Assembly: GCA_963711675.1 (NCBI GenBank)
Contig: CAVQFB010000010.1
Location: 167,310-231,309 of the forward strand
Length of the DNA: 64,000 nt
Source: CAVQFB01 sp963711675
Lineage (GTDB): Bacteria > Acidobacteriota > Terriglobia > Terriglobales > Acidobacteriaceae
Reading direction: 5' to 3'
Shown here: positions 35,648 to 46,600 of the stretch, piece after piece
How the letters are laid out: each line of letters opens with the position of its first letter
How positions within the stretch are numbered: position 1 is the first letter of the stretch
Notes under the pieces: generated by a model
What the model was told of the DNA's origin: nothing
Database searches by the model: none
The model's input: the letters and a program-made list of their open reading frames with translations, nothing else
Program-made: the position numbers and the translations under genes

Positions 35648-37852
35648 GCCAGTCTTCCGATGATCGGATGACCGAACTGCGGCAACTCTTTTTCGAGAGC
35701 GCCCAGGAGCTGCTCCAGGCGCTGAACGACGAAGCGCTGAAGCTGGAGAAGTGTCCCGGCGATGTCGAAATTGTCCGCAGCATTCGTCGTGCCGTGCACA
35801 CCCTGAAGGGTGATGCTGCCGCCTGCGGCTATCGGGAAGTTAGCGAACTGGCCCACGAGTTCGAAGATGCCCTGGCCCTGGAAAGTGCGCTGGCGCACGC
35901 TCAACTCTCCGAGGTGGCCTTTAAGGCTGCCGACACTTTCTCCGGAATGCTCGAAGCCTATCGGGATGGTAAGAAACTGCCTTCGGCCCAGAGTCTGCGC
36001 GAAATGATAGCCAGGCTCACCAACCCTGCGACGGACACACCCGTGCGCAGGAAAACGGCGCGCGAGGAAGAAGAAATCCGCCCAGGTTACGAAGGAGACT
36101 GCGATCGCAGACTCAGCTCCACCCCTGACGCCCTGGACCGAATACGAGCAACTATCCATCCAGGAAGCGCTGAAGCACGGCAAACCTGTCTACCAGGTCA
36201 GGGCCCAGATCGACCCGCATTGCGGAATGCCCATCGCAGGACGGCAACTGATTCAGGTTGCACTCGCTTCTTTGGGAGAGATCCTTGCCGCGCGTCCGGA
36301 AGCCGGCTCTCCTGAATCGACCCGGTTCGCTGAGTTCGTGCTGGTGTCCGATAAGGCGCCGGAACAGATTGCCGCCAAGGGAAAAGTTCCAACCGTCGTC
36401 TCCCAATGCGACGTCGAAACTCTTCATGCTCTCGCGGATGCTACGAAAATCGCAGCCACGTCTGCCTTGCAGGCAGATGCGACCTCAGGGAACTCAGATG
36501 AAGTTGCCCACAGGGAAGCTTCCGGTGAGAAAGTCGGCGCCCCAACTGCTCGCGTCCAGGCCAACATGGCTCCGGTTGCCGAAAACATCCTGCGCGTGGA
36601 TGCCGAGCGGATCGACAACGTTCTGAACCTTGTGGGCGAACTGATTATCGGAAAATCCATGCTTCAGCAAGCCTTCAATGAGTTTGCCAAGCAGTTTCCG
36701 AAAGAATCTCTCCGCGGTAAGTTCGCCGATGCCATGGCTTTCCAGGCGCGAGTGCTCAACGATCTACAGCGATCGGTGATGAAAATCCGCATGGTGCCCG
36801 TCGAACAGCTTTTCCGGCGCTTCCCGCGGGTCGTTCACGACGTCGCTCGCCAATGCGGAAAGGAAGTGGAACTGATCGTAAGCGGTCAGGACACGGACCT
36901 CGACAAGAGCATCCTGGACGCGATAGCAGAACCCTTGACCCACCTTGTGCGTAACGCCGTGGATCACGGCATCGAAAGCGCCGACGAACGCAAACGGATG
37001 GGAAAATCGGCGAACGGCGCGGTCCGTCTGGATGCCTACCATCAAGGAAACCAGGTCATCATCGAAGTCAGTGACGATGGCCGGGGCATGGATCCGCAAA
37101 AAATCAAGGCCAAAGCTATCGAACAGAATTTGGTTCGCCCAGAAGAGGCAGCATTGCTGTCCGAGGAAGAGATTCTCCGCTTCATCTTCCGCCCCGGGTT
37201 CAGCACGGCCTCTCATGTCACGGAAGTTTCCGGCCGCGGCGTTGGCATGGACGTCGTACAGAGCGTCCTCAACCGTCTAAAAGGTACCGTGGGTGTGGAG
37301 ACTCGCGCCGGACGCGGCACCACCTTCCGCCTCAAGCTGCCACTGACTCTCGCCATTATCAAAGCGCTTCTTTTCCGTGTGGAAGAGCATCTGTACGCGA
37401 TTCCGCTCAATGCGGTCGTGGAAATCGCGCGCTCAGTGGAATCCGAGATTCACCAGGTGGACAACTACGAAGTTCTGCAGCTGCGCAATCAGGTTCTGCC
37501 CATGGTGAGGCTCGGCCGCCCGCCCGAAGCGAACCCCGGTGAAACCGCGCGCAAGCTGTTCGTTCTCGTTATCACGAGCGGAGAAAGAAGGTTCGGACTC
37601 CTGGTGGATGGACTCGTCGGCGAAGAAGAGCTGGTCATCAAGGCTTTGGATGACCACGCGATCTCCACCGACCTCGTCAGCGGCGCCTCGATCCTGGGCG
37701 ACGGCCGAGTCGTCCTGATCCTGAACCTCTCGACCGTTGTCGAACATTTCCTGCGCTCCCGGCCGAACGAAATCGGCACTGTCGGTTTTGGATTGCTTCT
37801 CTCCGAAGCCGATCGTTCGCGGCTCGCAGCTCACTCGGCGGTGCAATCATGA
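35644..37852 (+). CDS. cheA: chemotaxis histidine kinase CheA, frameshifted
   Basis: Residues 1-110 form an HPt domain with the phospho-His52 in RRAVHTLKGDAAACGY. The frame then shifts by one base between 36008 and 36090; the downstream reading continues KKKSAQVTKETAIADSA and connects to the dimerisation, HATPase (LTHLVRNAVDHGIE, DDGRGMD, GRGVGMDVV, GRGTTFRLKLPLTLA) and C-terminal CheW-like regulatory domain. A short unassigned region lies where P2 would be. TTG start with GAGGTGA upstream. Most likely one extra base in sequencing (perhaps in GGAAAACGG near 36050); otherwise the kinase would be truncated. Confidence 0.88.
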
Positions 37853-38922
37853 AACCGCAGATCAAGGTTCTGGTGGTCGACGATTCGGCTCTGATGCGGA
37901 AGCTGATCCCTCAGATCCTCGAGCGCGATGACTCCATCCAGGTTATTGGCACGGCCATGGACGGAACCTTCGGGCTCAAGAAGATCGAAGAGCTGCAGCC
38001 TCAGGTGGTCACGCTGGACCTTGAAATGCCCGGCATGAACGGCATTGACACGCTGAAGGAAATCATGCGGAAGTATCGCGTGCCTGTCATCGTAGTGAGT
38101 TCCCACAGCACCGAGGGCGCCTCCATCACCTTGAAGGCTCTCGCGCTCGGTGCATTCGACTTTGTCGCCAAACCTCAGGATGTGTCGTCACGCATGCCTG
38201 AGATCGCCGCTGACCTGATCGCGAAGATCAAGGCCGCGGCGCAGAGCAAAGCGGCCCGAATTGCCTTGTTGCCGAGCGAAACCCCTCAGGCAAATAAGGT
38301 TCGCCTGAATCCAAGAAAGGCTCCCTCGAGGGTTGTAGCGATTGGCATCTCGACCGGTGGGCCAAATGCCTTGCAGTTTGCGCTGTCCCACCTTCCTGCG
38401 GATTTTCCCGGGACGATTCTGGTGGTTCAGCACATGCCCGATGGTTTCACCGATATGTTTGCCCGGCGGCTCGATGAAGTGTGCGCTATCCAGGTAAAAC
38501 ACGCGCAGTCCGGTGACGTGCTGTGCGCCGGCCGCGCGCTGATTTGTCCGGGTAATCGGCATATAAAGGTCAAGCGACTCCCGCTCGGAGACGTTGCCGT
38601 CCTCAGCGATGAGCCTCGGGTCAACGGTCACCGGCCTTCTGCCGATGTGCTGTTCCGCAGTGTCGCCGAGGAGTTCGGATCCCAAGCGCTCGCGGTCCTG
38701 ATGACTGGCATGGGAGACGACGGCGCCGAGGGTATGGGGGCGGTGAAGGCGGCTGGCGGCATGACCATCGCCCAGAACGAGGAGTCTTGCGTCGTATTCG
38801 GCATGCCCAAAGCGGCGATCGATCGTGGTTATGCTTTGCGAGTGGTCCCCTTGGACACCATGGCCAACACTCTGCTGGCGCAGTGCAGCCACGACAAAGC
38901 TGCCGGCGCAGGCAAGAGTTAA
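37849..38922 (+). CDS. cheB: chemotaxis methylesterase CheB
   Basis: 357 residues: receiver domain (VLVVDDSALMRKLIP, TLDLEMPGMNGIDTL with phospho-Asp, FVAKPQD) and catalytic esterase domain with the triad in AIGISTGGPNAL (Ser), VVQHMPDGFT (His) and LMTGMGDDGAEGM (Asp). It removes methyl groups from the chemoreceptor and is activated by CheA. ATG overlaps the cheA stop (ATGA). Confidence 0.96.
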   Translation: MKPQIKVLVVDDSALMRKLIPQILERDDSIQVIGTAMDGTFGLKKIEELQPQVVTLDLEMPGMNGIDTLKEIMRKYRVPVIVVSSHSTEGASITLKALALGAFDFVAKPQDVSSRMPEIAADLIAKIKAAAQSKAARIALLPSETPQANKVRLNPRKAPSRVVAIGISTGGPNALQFALSHLPADFPGTILVVQHMPDGFTDMFARRLDEVCAIQVKHAQSGDVLCAGRALICPGNRHIKVKRLPLGDVAVLSDEPRVNGHRPSADVLFRSVAEEFGSQALAVLMTGMGDDGAEGMGAVKAAGGMTIAQNEESCVVFGMPKAAIDRGYALRVVPLDTMANTLLAQCSHDKAAGAGKS

Positions 38923-38981
38923 GTTTGTCGCCGGCTTTTCATTGAGCCGGCTCTAAATAGTAGGCAGGAGGAGGTTTCAAT

Positions 38982-39422
38982 ATGGAGCAGTTTGCACCCG
39001 TAAAACGCAGCAAGGACGGCCAGCCGGTCCGCTACCTGATCGTGGACGATTCCGTCTTCGCGCGCAAGAACCTTGCCCGCATGGTGGAAACCTTTGGCGG
39101 ACAGGTGGTGGGCGAAGCCGGAGATGGACTCACCGCCATCACGGAATACGATCGCACTACGCCTGACATCGTACTCATGGACATCACCATGCCCCAGATG
39201 GAAGGAATCGAGGCGGCCGAGCGCATCGTTCACAACCATCCCGACGCCCGCATCGTCATGGTGTCATCCGTCGGTTACCAGGAAAACATCGTGGCTGCCC
39301 TCCAGCGGGGAGCCCGCCACTTCGTTCAGAAGCCGGTCAAGCCGGAAGTGTTGTACGAAGTGATCAAGTACGTCTTGGGCGATGAAGGAGCTGTGGCAAA
39401 CGCGGCAGGCGCAGGAGTCTAG
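38982..39422 (+). CDS. cheY: CheY-type response regulator
   Basis: 146 residues, single receiver: YLIVDDSVFARKNLARMV, DIVLMDITMPQMEGIEAAE (phospho-Asp), VMVSSVGYQENIV and FVQKPVKPEVL (Lys). An N-terminal extension of 17 residues precedes the usual CheY start. Strong AGGAGGAGG upstream. It should carry the signal from CheA to a motor or other effector; no flagellar or pilus genes are in the window. Confidence 0.94.
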   Translation: MEQFAPVKRSKDGQPVRYLIVDDSVFARKNLARMVETFGGQVVGEAGDGLTAITEYDRTTPDIVLMDITMPQMEGIEAAERIVHNHPDARIVMVSSVGYQENIVAALQRGARHFVQKPVKPEVLYEVIKYVLGDEGAVANAAGAGV

Positions 39423-39425
39423 TCT

Positions 39426-39926
39426 ATGAAAATGGAGTTGATCCAGCCGTTCATCAACTCGGCCGATGCGGTCCTCTCGCAGGGGCTGCATTGCACCACC
39501 TCCGTGGGAAACCTCAGCATGGAGGAGGAGGCCTATCGTCGCAAGGGAATCGCGGCCATGGTGGCTCTGAGCGGCGATATCGAAGGCCGCATCATATTCG
39601 ATCTCGAGCCGGACACGGCGGTAAGGGTGGCCAGCAAAATGACCGGCACCGAGCTTCCCGAGTCCGACAGTCTGGTGCGCGAGACCGCCAGTGAACTGGC
39701 CAATCAGATCATTGGCAATGCGGTCACCGCATTGAACGATCAAGGATTTCACTTCCGCGTTCATCCTCCCGTGGTACACACCTCGGAGGAAGGCGCAAAG
39801 AGCAGTGAAGACACCGAGGCTCTGGTCATGTGTTTTGAAACCGCGGTTGGCAACGTATTCATGAACGTCGCTCTGCGTTATAACAGCCGGCGCCATACCG
39901 ACCGCGCTGCCGCTGCCGGGGAATAG
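39426..39926 (+). CDS. cheX: CheX-type CheY-P phosphatase
   Basis: 166 residues. CheX/CheC-like fold with the E-x2-N catalytic motif in ETASELANQIIGNA, preceded by AAMVALSGDIEGRIIFDLE and SKMTGTELPE and followed by PPVVHTSEEG, all typical of CheX. It dephosphorylates the CheY encoded just upstream (three bases between stop and start), giving signal termination. Last gene of the chemotaxis operon. Confidence 0.93.
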   Translation: MKMELIQPFINSADAVLSQGLHCTTSVGNLSMEEEAYRRKGIAAMVALSGDIEGRIIFDLEPDTAVRVASKMTGTELPESDSLVRETASELANQIIGNAVTALNDQGFHFRVHPPVVHTSEEGAKSSEDTEALVMCFETAVGNVFMNVALRYNSRRHTDRAAAAGE

Positions 39927-39946
39927 GGCCAACCTCCTCTAGCCCG

Positions 39947-39972
39947 CCCCGAGGACGCTCCGCCTCGTGGGG
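39947..39972 (+). terminator. candidate terminator hairpin after the chemotaxis operon
   Basis: CCCCGAGG, loop ACGCTCCG, then CCTCGTGGGG, an eight-pair GC-rich stem with a two-base bulge, 20 bases after the cheX stop. No clear T-run follows, so it may be Rho-assisted or simply a structured 3-prime end. Confidence 0.4.
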
Positions 39973-40046
39973 AAACTCTATCCTTGATTTTGGAATTGTC
40001 CGGTTGCGCTATTCGAGAGCCCGATTCCGGGCAAGATGTCCAGCCA

Positions 40047-41591
40047 TCACGGTCCCGCAACAATAAATATCGGCATCTGAGGAAGGCTTGCGACACCGGC
40101 CCCGCTTTGCCCGCTCGCGCTTACCCCAATCGAATTCACGACCGTTAGCGTGCCTGAACCTAGCGCCGCGATCACGAAGCTCCCATTGTTGCCGGGGGCT
40201 TGCATCCCGCTGATCGCAATGCTCTCCCCCACCTGCAGGGGCGCGCCAGAGGTTAGGACGTAGCTGTAGGTCGTGTTGGAACCGCTTTGCGTGGCAGCCG
40301 TGATAGTAACCGTGGAGGGTGTCGCCGCACTCACCGGCGCCGGCAGTTCAACTAGGAAGCTATTGGAAGAAACACTGATGATGGACACATTCCCCGCATC
40401 GCAACTCGCAATATAGACGCGCGAACTGTCACCCGACACTGCCGTCGAGATGCGGAACCTGCTGGAGGCGCAAGCACCGACTGCCGGGCTCGCCGTCAAG
40501 CCGATCGTCTTCGTTACCGTGTTGTTCAACGTGTCGATCGCAGTCACCGTAGTCCTCGTCGTCGACCCGCTTACCTGCAGGGCGGTCACGTAGGCTTGGC
40601 TCCCATCGGGAAGTGCCGCCACCGACATTGCTGCACAGCCTCCCGCGCAAGGCGCATTCGCACCTGTCGTAAGGTTGATCGTAGCCAGCACCATCGAATT
40701 CGGGGGATCAATGCCGACGTTGAGAATCGTTAACGTTCCCAAGGCCGGATTCGTCACATACAACCTGTCGAGCCGGTTGTCGTACACCATGTAGTCGGCA
40801 CCCGCCCCCACAGACACTGGAGACGCGGGACTCACCAGACTGTCGTCGACCGTATTGATTACTGCGATGTCCCCATTGCTAGTGCTGAGCACATAAACTC
40901 GCTGGCTGTCACCACGCGCCACTGCCCACACCGGCGAGGCGATGCTCGCATCCGTGACGGCGGGATTCACGCTCATATCGACCACGTTAATGCTCGTGAC
41001 CGAATTCGTCCCCTGGTTCACCACATAAACTTTCTTGGCATCCGGCGTCTCAGTCAACGCTACCGGAGTGGAGCCCACGGGGAAGAACACAGTGTTGCTT
41101 ACTTGGCTGGACACCAAATTAAGAGCGCTAACGGAATCATTACCCGCATTGGCAACATAAGCCGCCGCACTCTCCTGGGAAGTCACGAAGGTCGGGCCGG
41201 CCAAGCGGCCAAGCGAGTCGGTGGGAAGAATGATAGTGCCGGGCGTACCTATGGACGCGTTGGCGTTTCCCGGAGAAAACGTCGTGACCGTACTCTCCAG
41301 TACATTGGCAACCACCACGCGCGATCCTCCGGGTGGCACTGCCGCGTGCGCAGGGCCTCTCCCCATGAAGGCGATTCCCACATCGGTGTCGCCGGAAACG
41401 TCGATCTGCATCCCCGAACCCGGATTGATCGCGCCATTGTTGCTGATCATGAACGCGGCGTGACTGCTCTTGGGACTCGGCGGATTGGGAACGTTAGGAA
41501 TGACCACCGGGCGGTAGGTATCGCCACATCCAGCCCACAAGGCTATCGCCGCCAACAACGCCGCCACACCACTAACCCGCAACCGACTCAT
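40047..41591 (-). CDS. YncE-like beta-propeller lipoprotein
   Basis: About 514 residues with a lipobox (AAIALWAGCGD) after a signal peptide, so the mature protein is likely membrane-anchored. Repeated blades of the YncE/surface-layer type follow: AYVANAGNDSVSALNLVSS, KKVYVVNQGTNSVTSINV, QRVYVLSTSNGDIAVIN, DRLYVTNPALGTLTILN, SQAYVTALQVSG. The C-terminal region (from about 420) is a separate Ig-like stretch ending VVNSIGVSASGQSGAG. ATG 41591 with AAGG upstream. Function unknown, probably binding or structural. Confidence 0.75.
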   Translation of the reverse strand: MSRLRVSGVAALLAAIALWAGCGDTYRPVVIPNVPNPPSPKSSHAAFMISNNGAINPGSGMQIDVSGDTDVGIAFMGRGPAHAAVPPGGSRVVVANVLESTVTTFSPGNANASIGTPGTIILPTDSLGRLAGPTFVTSQESAAAYVANAGNDSVSALNLVSSQVSNTVFFPVGSTPVALTETPDAKKVYVVNQGTNSVTSINVVDMSVNPAVTDASIASPVWAVARGDSQRVYVLSTSNGDIAVINTVDDSLVSPASPVSVGAGADYMVYDNRLDRLYVTNPALGTLTILNVGIDPPNSMVLATINLTTGANAPCAGGCAAMSVAALPDGSQAYVTALQVSGSTTRTTVTAIDTLNNTVTKTIGLTASPAVGACASSRFRISTAVSGDSSRVYIASCDAGNVSIISVSSNSFLVELPAPVSAATPSTVTITAATQSGSNTTYSYVLTSGAPLQVGESIAISGMQAPGNNGSFVIAALGSGTLTVVNSIGVSASGQSGAGVASLPQMPIFIVAGP

Positions 41592-41742
41592 CGGCACCTT
41601 GTCTCACGCCCTCACATGTAATGTGATCTTGGAAGAGTTTCTTATTCTACCCGTGAACGGGAAGATCGCGCCAGCGGCAGGCTGTGAGGACGGATGGAAC
41701 GACGGACTTCTGTGGGTGTGGGTAACCCTCGATTTTCAACCG

Positions 41743-42573
41743 TTACGCTTCTTTCCGGCCCGACTTTCGCGTCGCGTACTGAGTAGTCGTGGCCGGCTTT
41801 TTCCTGGCTTCTGTCTGCGCCAGGCTCTGCTTCAACGCCGCCATCAGGTCAACCACCGGCGCCAATTTCTTAGGCTTCTCCACTTCGGCGATTTCCCCGC
41901 CTTCCAGCTTGGTTTCGATCATCTTCTTCAAGTTTTCCTGGAAGGAGTCGTGGTACTTTTCCGGGTCCCATTCCCCGGCCAGCGCCTCGATCAGCTGATG
42001 TGCAACCTTCACTTCCGCATCCTTCAATTCCACGTCCGGCGCACCAAACTCTTCGATCTTTTTCACCTCATCGGCGTAGTACATGGTGTGCAGCATCATG
42101 CCGCCTTCATGCGGCCGCAGGAAAACCGTGTACTCTCGGTTGTGCATGGTCAGCTTCGCGATCGCGTAGTATTCGCTCTCCGACAGAGCTTTCGTCAGCA
42201 ATGCATAGGGGCGGCGTCCCGCCTCTTCCGGCACCATGTAATACGACGACTCGAAGTAAACCGGATCTACCTCGTCCGACTTCACAAACTCCAGGATCTC
42301 CATGGTCTTGGCCGTTTTCGGTTCGATCTTCTTGATCTCCTCCGGCTCGATCACCACGTATTCATCCTTCCGGTATTCAAAGCCCTTGACCATCTCGTCC
42401 CGGGTCACCACCTTGTTCTCCGCCGGACAGATATATTGTTGCTTGACCCGCTGCAAGTCATCGCGATGGAGCATGTTGAACGAAATGCCCGAACTCCGGG
42501 CTCCGGAAAATAAACGCACGGGCATGGAAATCAATCCGAAGGTAAGATAGCCAGACCAGACGGAGGCTGCCAT
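41743..42573 (-). CDS. ku: Ku protein (NHEJ DNA end-binding)
   Basis: 276 residues, bacterial Ku length. WSGYLTFGLISMPVRLFSG, ISFNMLHRDDLQRVKQQY, EYVVIEPEEIKKIEP and GRRPYALLTKALSESEYYAIAK are typical of the Ku core. The C-terminal 30 residues are Lys/Arg/Ala-rich (KKPATTTQYATRKSGRKEA), a tail known to bind DNA and contact LigD. No ligase gene is in the window, so its partner must lie elsewhere. ATG 42573 has a GGGGTGA site. Confidence 0.96.
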   Translation of the reverse strand: MAASVWSGYLTFGLISMPVRLFSGARSSGISFNMLHRDDLQRVKQQYICPAENKVVTRDEMVKGFEYRKDEYVVIEPEEIKKIEPKTAKTMEILEFVKSDEVDPVYFESSYYMVPEEAGRRPYALLTKALSESEYYAIAKLTMHNREYTVFLRPHEGGMMLHTMYYADEVKKIEEFGAPDVELKDAEVKVAHQLIEALAGEWDPEKYHDSFQENLKKMIETKLEGGEIAEVEKPKKLAPVVDLMAALKQSLAQTEARKKPATTTQYATRKSGRKEA

Positions 42574-42739
42574 AGTTCACCCCAAGGTCAAATCGGCGCA
42601 GAACTGTCGCCAGAGTAGAGAGTCTACCCCACAACGTTTTCCTTTTGATGCAGGAATCGGCCCCAGGGAATACCAACGTAAAGCACGAGGGATTGTACTT
42701 AAAGTGCTGGTAACCCAATAGGTTGTAGCCTCTAAGCGG

Positions 42740-42754
42740 GTTTGCCCAGCAAAC
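42740..42754. repeat. small perfect hairpin
   Basis: GTTTGC-CCA-GCAAAC, six base pairs with a three-base loop, 14 bases before ATG 42769. It covers the alternative TTG start at 42742, which is one reason to prefer the ATG. Confidence 0.4.
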
Positions 42755-42768
42755 GCGTGAAGCAGACA

Positions 42769-43521
42769 ATGCGGATACTTTCAGCCACTCTCGCAGTCTG
42801 GCCGGTCGCAAGCGCCCATCCCTTGTGGCTGTCGCTGATGGTCACACTAGGGTTTGCCGCCGTCGCCCGTTTAGTTCGCGGCGTGACGATATCAGGAGCA
42901 ATCGCCGGCGCCGTCGTGGCCTTTCTTCTTTACACCTGTGCCGGACCGGGGGGCTTCGTAGTCCTCGTGTCCGTCTTCGTGCTGGCATGGGTTACCACCC
43001 GCCTCGGATACTCCCGTAAGGAACGTCGCGGCACTGCGGAGCGAAAAGAGGGTAGGAACGCATTCCAGGTGCTCGCGAACCTGGGCCTGGTAACTCTCTG
43101 TGCGGCCTCTTTCACATTCAGTGGGAGACGGCTTTTTCTCGCTGCTGCCACCGCTGCGCTTGCCGAGGCGGCCGCCGACACTGTCTCGAGCGAATTCGGG
43201 CAGGCCGCCACGGAAAAAACTCTCCTGATTACGACATTGGAACCGGTCCCAGCCGGAACCGATGGTGGAGTCAGTATTCCCGGTACCCTCGCAGGACTAA
43301 CCGCAGCCGTGCTGATTGCCCTCATCGGCGCCTGGGTGGGCCTCGTCAGCCAGCGCTTCTCGTGGATCTGCTCCTTGGCAGGGGTTATGGGGATGCTCGC
43401 CGATAGTCTTCTTGGCGCATCCTTCGAACGAGACAAGATGATGACGAACAACACGGTAAATTTTCTAAGTACTGGAGTTGCTGCCGTTTTCGGTGGCCTG
43501 TTTTTCCTTCTTTTCGTATGA
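42769..43521 (+). CDS. DUF92 family membrane protein
   Basis: 250 residues with six or seven hydrophobic helices. Characteristic segments: TISGAIAGAVVAFLLYTCAG, ATRLG-type TTRLGYSRKE, RNAFQVLANLGLVTLCAA, LAEAAADTVSSEFGQ and ITTLEPVPAGTDGGVSIPG, all matching DUF92/VTE6-like proteins. Relatives in plants act as phytyl-phosphate kinases, suggesting a CTP-dependent prenol kinase role, though this is not shown for bacteria. ATG 42769 is chosen over an upstream TTG. Confidence 0.9.
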   Translation: MRILSATLAVWPVASAHPLWLSLMVTLGFAAVARLVRGVTISGAIAGAVVAFLLYTCAGPGGFVVLVSVFVLAWVTTRLGYSRKERRGTAERKEGRNAFQVLANLGLVTLCAASFTFSGRRLFLAAATAALAEAAADTVSSEFGQAATEKTLLITTLEPVPAGTDGGVSIPGTLAGLTAAVLIALIGAWVGLVSQRFSWICSLAGVMGMLADSLLGASFERDKMMTNNTVNFLSTGVAAVFGGLFFLLFV

Positions 43522-43631
43522 CGGCGGGCAACAGATAGACAAGAACCTGGTTCCAACTGCGAAAGACGTCCCCCTAATTCAAGGTATCTGGATAAAACTA
43601 AGGAATTGTAATTCCGGATCGCTAGGTTAGA

Positions 43632-46600
43632 ATGGCGAGCCAGGTGACAGCGGTCTCCCTCCATATGTCCTCAAAACTGGCAGTATCCTTACTCTTTTCG
43701 TTCGCCTTGGTTCAAATCGTGCTGGCTCAGACCTCGTCCCAGCAGACTTCCGCGCCGCGCGTCTTCGTGCCTTCCCGCATAACCGAGGCCGTGGATGAGA
43801 CCAAGCTGTCTCTCCTCAAAGGCAACACGCACCCGCTGGCGCGCGCGAAGTATGACGTCGGCGCCGCACCGGCAGACCTGCGCCTGGACCGCATGCTGCT
43901 CGTCCTGAAGCGCAGCCCGGAGCAGGAAGCGGCACTTAAAAATCTCCTTGACCAGCAGCAGGACAAACGTTCGCCTAACTATCATAAGTGGCTTACGCCG
44001 GAGCTGTTCGGCCAGCAGTTCGGTCCGTCGGATCAAGACATTCAGGCCACCACATCCTGGCTGTTATCGCACGGGTTTGAAGTGGCCAGGGTTTCAAAAG
44101 GCCGCACGGTGATCGAGTTTTCCGGTACCGCCGGACAAGTTCAGGAAGCTTTCCACACTGCGATACATAAGTTCGTTGTCAAGGGCGAGGAGCACTGGGC
44201 CAACGCGAGCGACCCCCAGATTCCCGCTGCGCTCACGCCGGTGGTGGCTGGCGTGCACACGCTCCACAACTTCCACAGAAAGCCTCACGTCATATTTCCC
44301 AATAAGTGGCTCAAGACGAAGTACACCCCCGGATCGCACCCCGATACTACTTTCTCAGACGGTTCACACGGCCTCGCACCCGGTGACTACGGCGTGATTT
44401 ACAACATCAATCCCGTCTACACGGCGGGCAATCTGGGCGGCGGCACCATCGCTGTGATTGCACGCAGTGATTATCTTCACAAGGACGTCACCGACTTCGC
44501 CAATGTGTTTCAGGGCGCAGGCTCGAACGTCACGACTGTCTTAAACGGCCCCGACCCCGGCAATTTGGGCGGCGGCGAAGAAGTGGAAGCTCTGCTGGAC
44601 GTGACTTGGTCAGCCGCCATCGCCCCTGGCGCACAGGTTATACAGGTTGTTTCTGCTTCCACCGATACCACCGACGGCGTCGATCTCTCCGAGGCTTACA
44701 TTATTGACAACAACCTCGGCGACGTCATGACCGAAAGCTTCGGCTCTTGCGAAGCGATTGAGACCAACGCTCAGTTGGCGAACGATTCGGCCCTGGCCGA
44801 GCAAGCGGCCGCGCAGGGGATCAGTTACATGGTGTCCACCGGCGACGCCGGTTCCGCCGGCTGTGATAACCCTAATAGCGAAACCGTCGCCACCGGCCCC
44901 ATCTCCGTCAACGCCTTGGCTTCCACTCCCTTCAATGTCGCCGTCGGGGGCACACAATTCAACGAGAACGGGAATGACGCAAAGTACTGGAGCAAAACGA
45001 ATGACTCCACGACTCAAGCATCTGCTCTCTCCTACATTCCCGAGGACGTCTGGAATGAAAGCTGTACAGCTGCTCAATGCGGAACCAACGCTAATATCGC
45101 CGCCGGTGGGGGTGGAATAAGCGCCGTCTTTGCCAAACCCTCCTGGCAGTCGGGAGTCACCGGCATCCCGAGTGGTAGTTTCCGCAGTCTTCCTGATATC
45201 TCACTCACCGCGGCGGGGCATGACTTCTACTTACTGTGCCTGGAAGGTTCCTGTACTCCGGACTCTCAAGGCAACATCAGCCTAGCGGGTGTGTCAGGCA
45301 CTTCCGCATCTGCGCCTTCGTTCGCCGCTATCATGGACTTGGTGGTCAATAAGACCGGTTCCCGCCAGGGCCAAGCCAACTATGTTCTGTATAAGCTAGC
45401 CGCCAGCGAGACGTTTTCATCGTGTAACGCGTCGAGCACTACGACTCCCCCCGCCAGCACGTGCATCTTCAACGATGTCACTTTGTCGCCTGGTAACTTG
45501 GGAAATGCCGTCCCGGGCGTGGCGAACTACGGAACTCCCTCCGCTGTGTATCAGACCGGTGTCGGCTACGATTCGGCCTCGGGTCTCGGTTCCGTAAACG
45601 TGGCCAACCTCGTTAGTAAGTGGAACACTGTCACGTTCCGGCCATCGAATGTCACTCTCGCGCTCAGCCCCACGACGGGAATCGCACACGGCTCATCGGT
45701 TAACGTCACAATGCATGTCACTCCTCAATCGGGTAGCGGGACTCCCACCGGAGATGTTTCGCTGTTGACCAACATCACAACAGCGGTCAACAGTCAGGGC
45801 CTGACTTTCTTTACGCTCGCTGGTGGCAACGTGGCCGCAAGCACTACGGTGCTCCCTGGCGGCACTTATAACGTTACAGCCCACTACGCGGGAGACGGGA
45901 CCTTCGCTCCGAGCAACTCAACGCCTGTCAGCGTCACAGTAAATCCTGAGGCCAGTACAACCGCGGTCAAGGCTGTCACCTTTGACGCGAATAACAATGA
46001 AATCCCCTTCACCAACGGTCCCTACGGGAGCTTCGTCTACATTCGCGCTGACGTTGGGGGTGCTTCCGGTCAGGGTGTGCCCACTGGGACAGTCGACATC
46101 ACGGACAATGGCGGCGCCATCTCTGGCAATCCCTACACACTCAACAACCAGGGGAACACGGCCACACCGAACGGCCTCTTCACGTTTGCGCCAGGATCAC
46201 ACTCCATCTCCGCCGCCTACAACGGAGATGCAAGCTTCAATGCCAGTACAAGTCCCGCACCTGCAACTTTTACCATCACCAAAGCCACAACCACCAGCTC
46301 GCTTACGAATGTGACCGGAGCATCTGGCGACACCTTCACGGCAACGATTAACACCAGCAGCTTCGGCAGCGCGCCCACGGGCACGGTCACGTTTACGGCT
46401 GGAACCTCGACTCTGGCGACGGTCTCCGTAACCGGCGGGACTAACACCACTACGGGAGCGGTCCAGGCGACCGCAGTCTTCACCACCTCGAAGCTCACCG
46501 GCTCGCAGAGCGTCACCGCAGCCTACAGCGGCGATACCAACTACACGTCGTCCACGTCCTCTCCCGTATCGATAGGGCCGGACTTCGCCATGGGCGCGTC

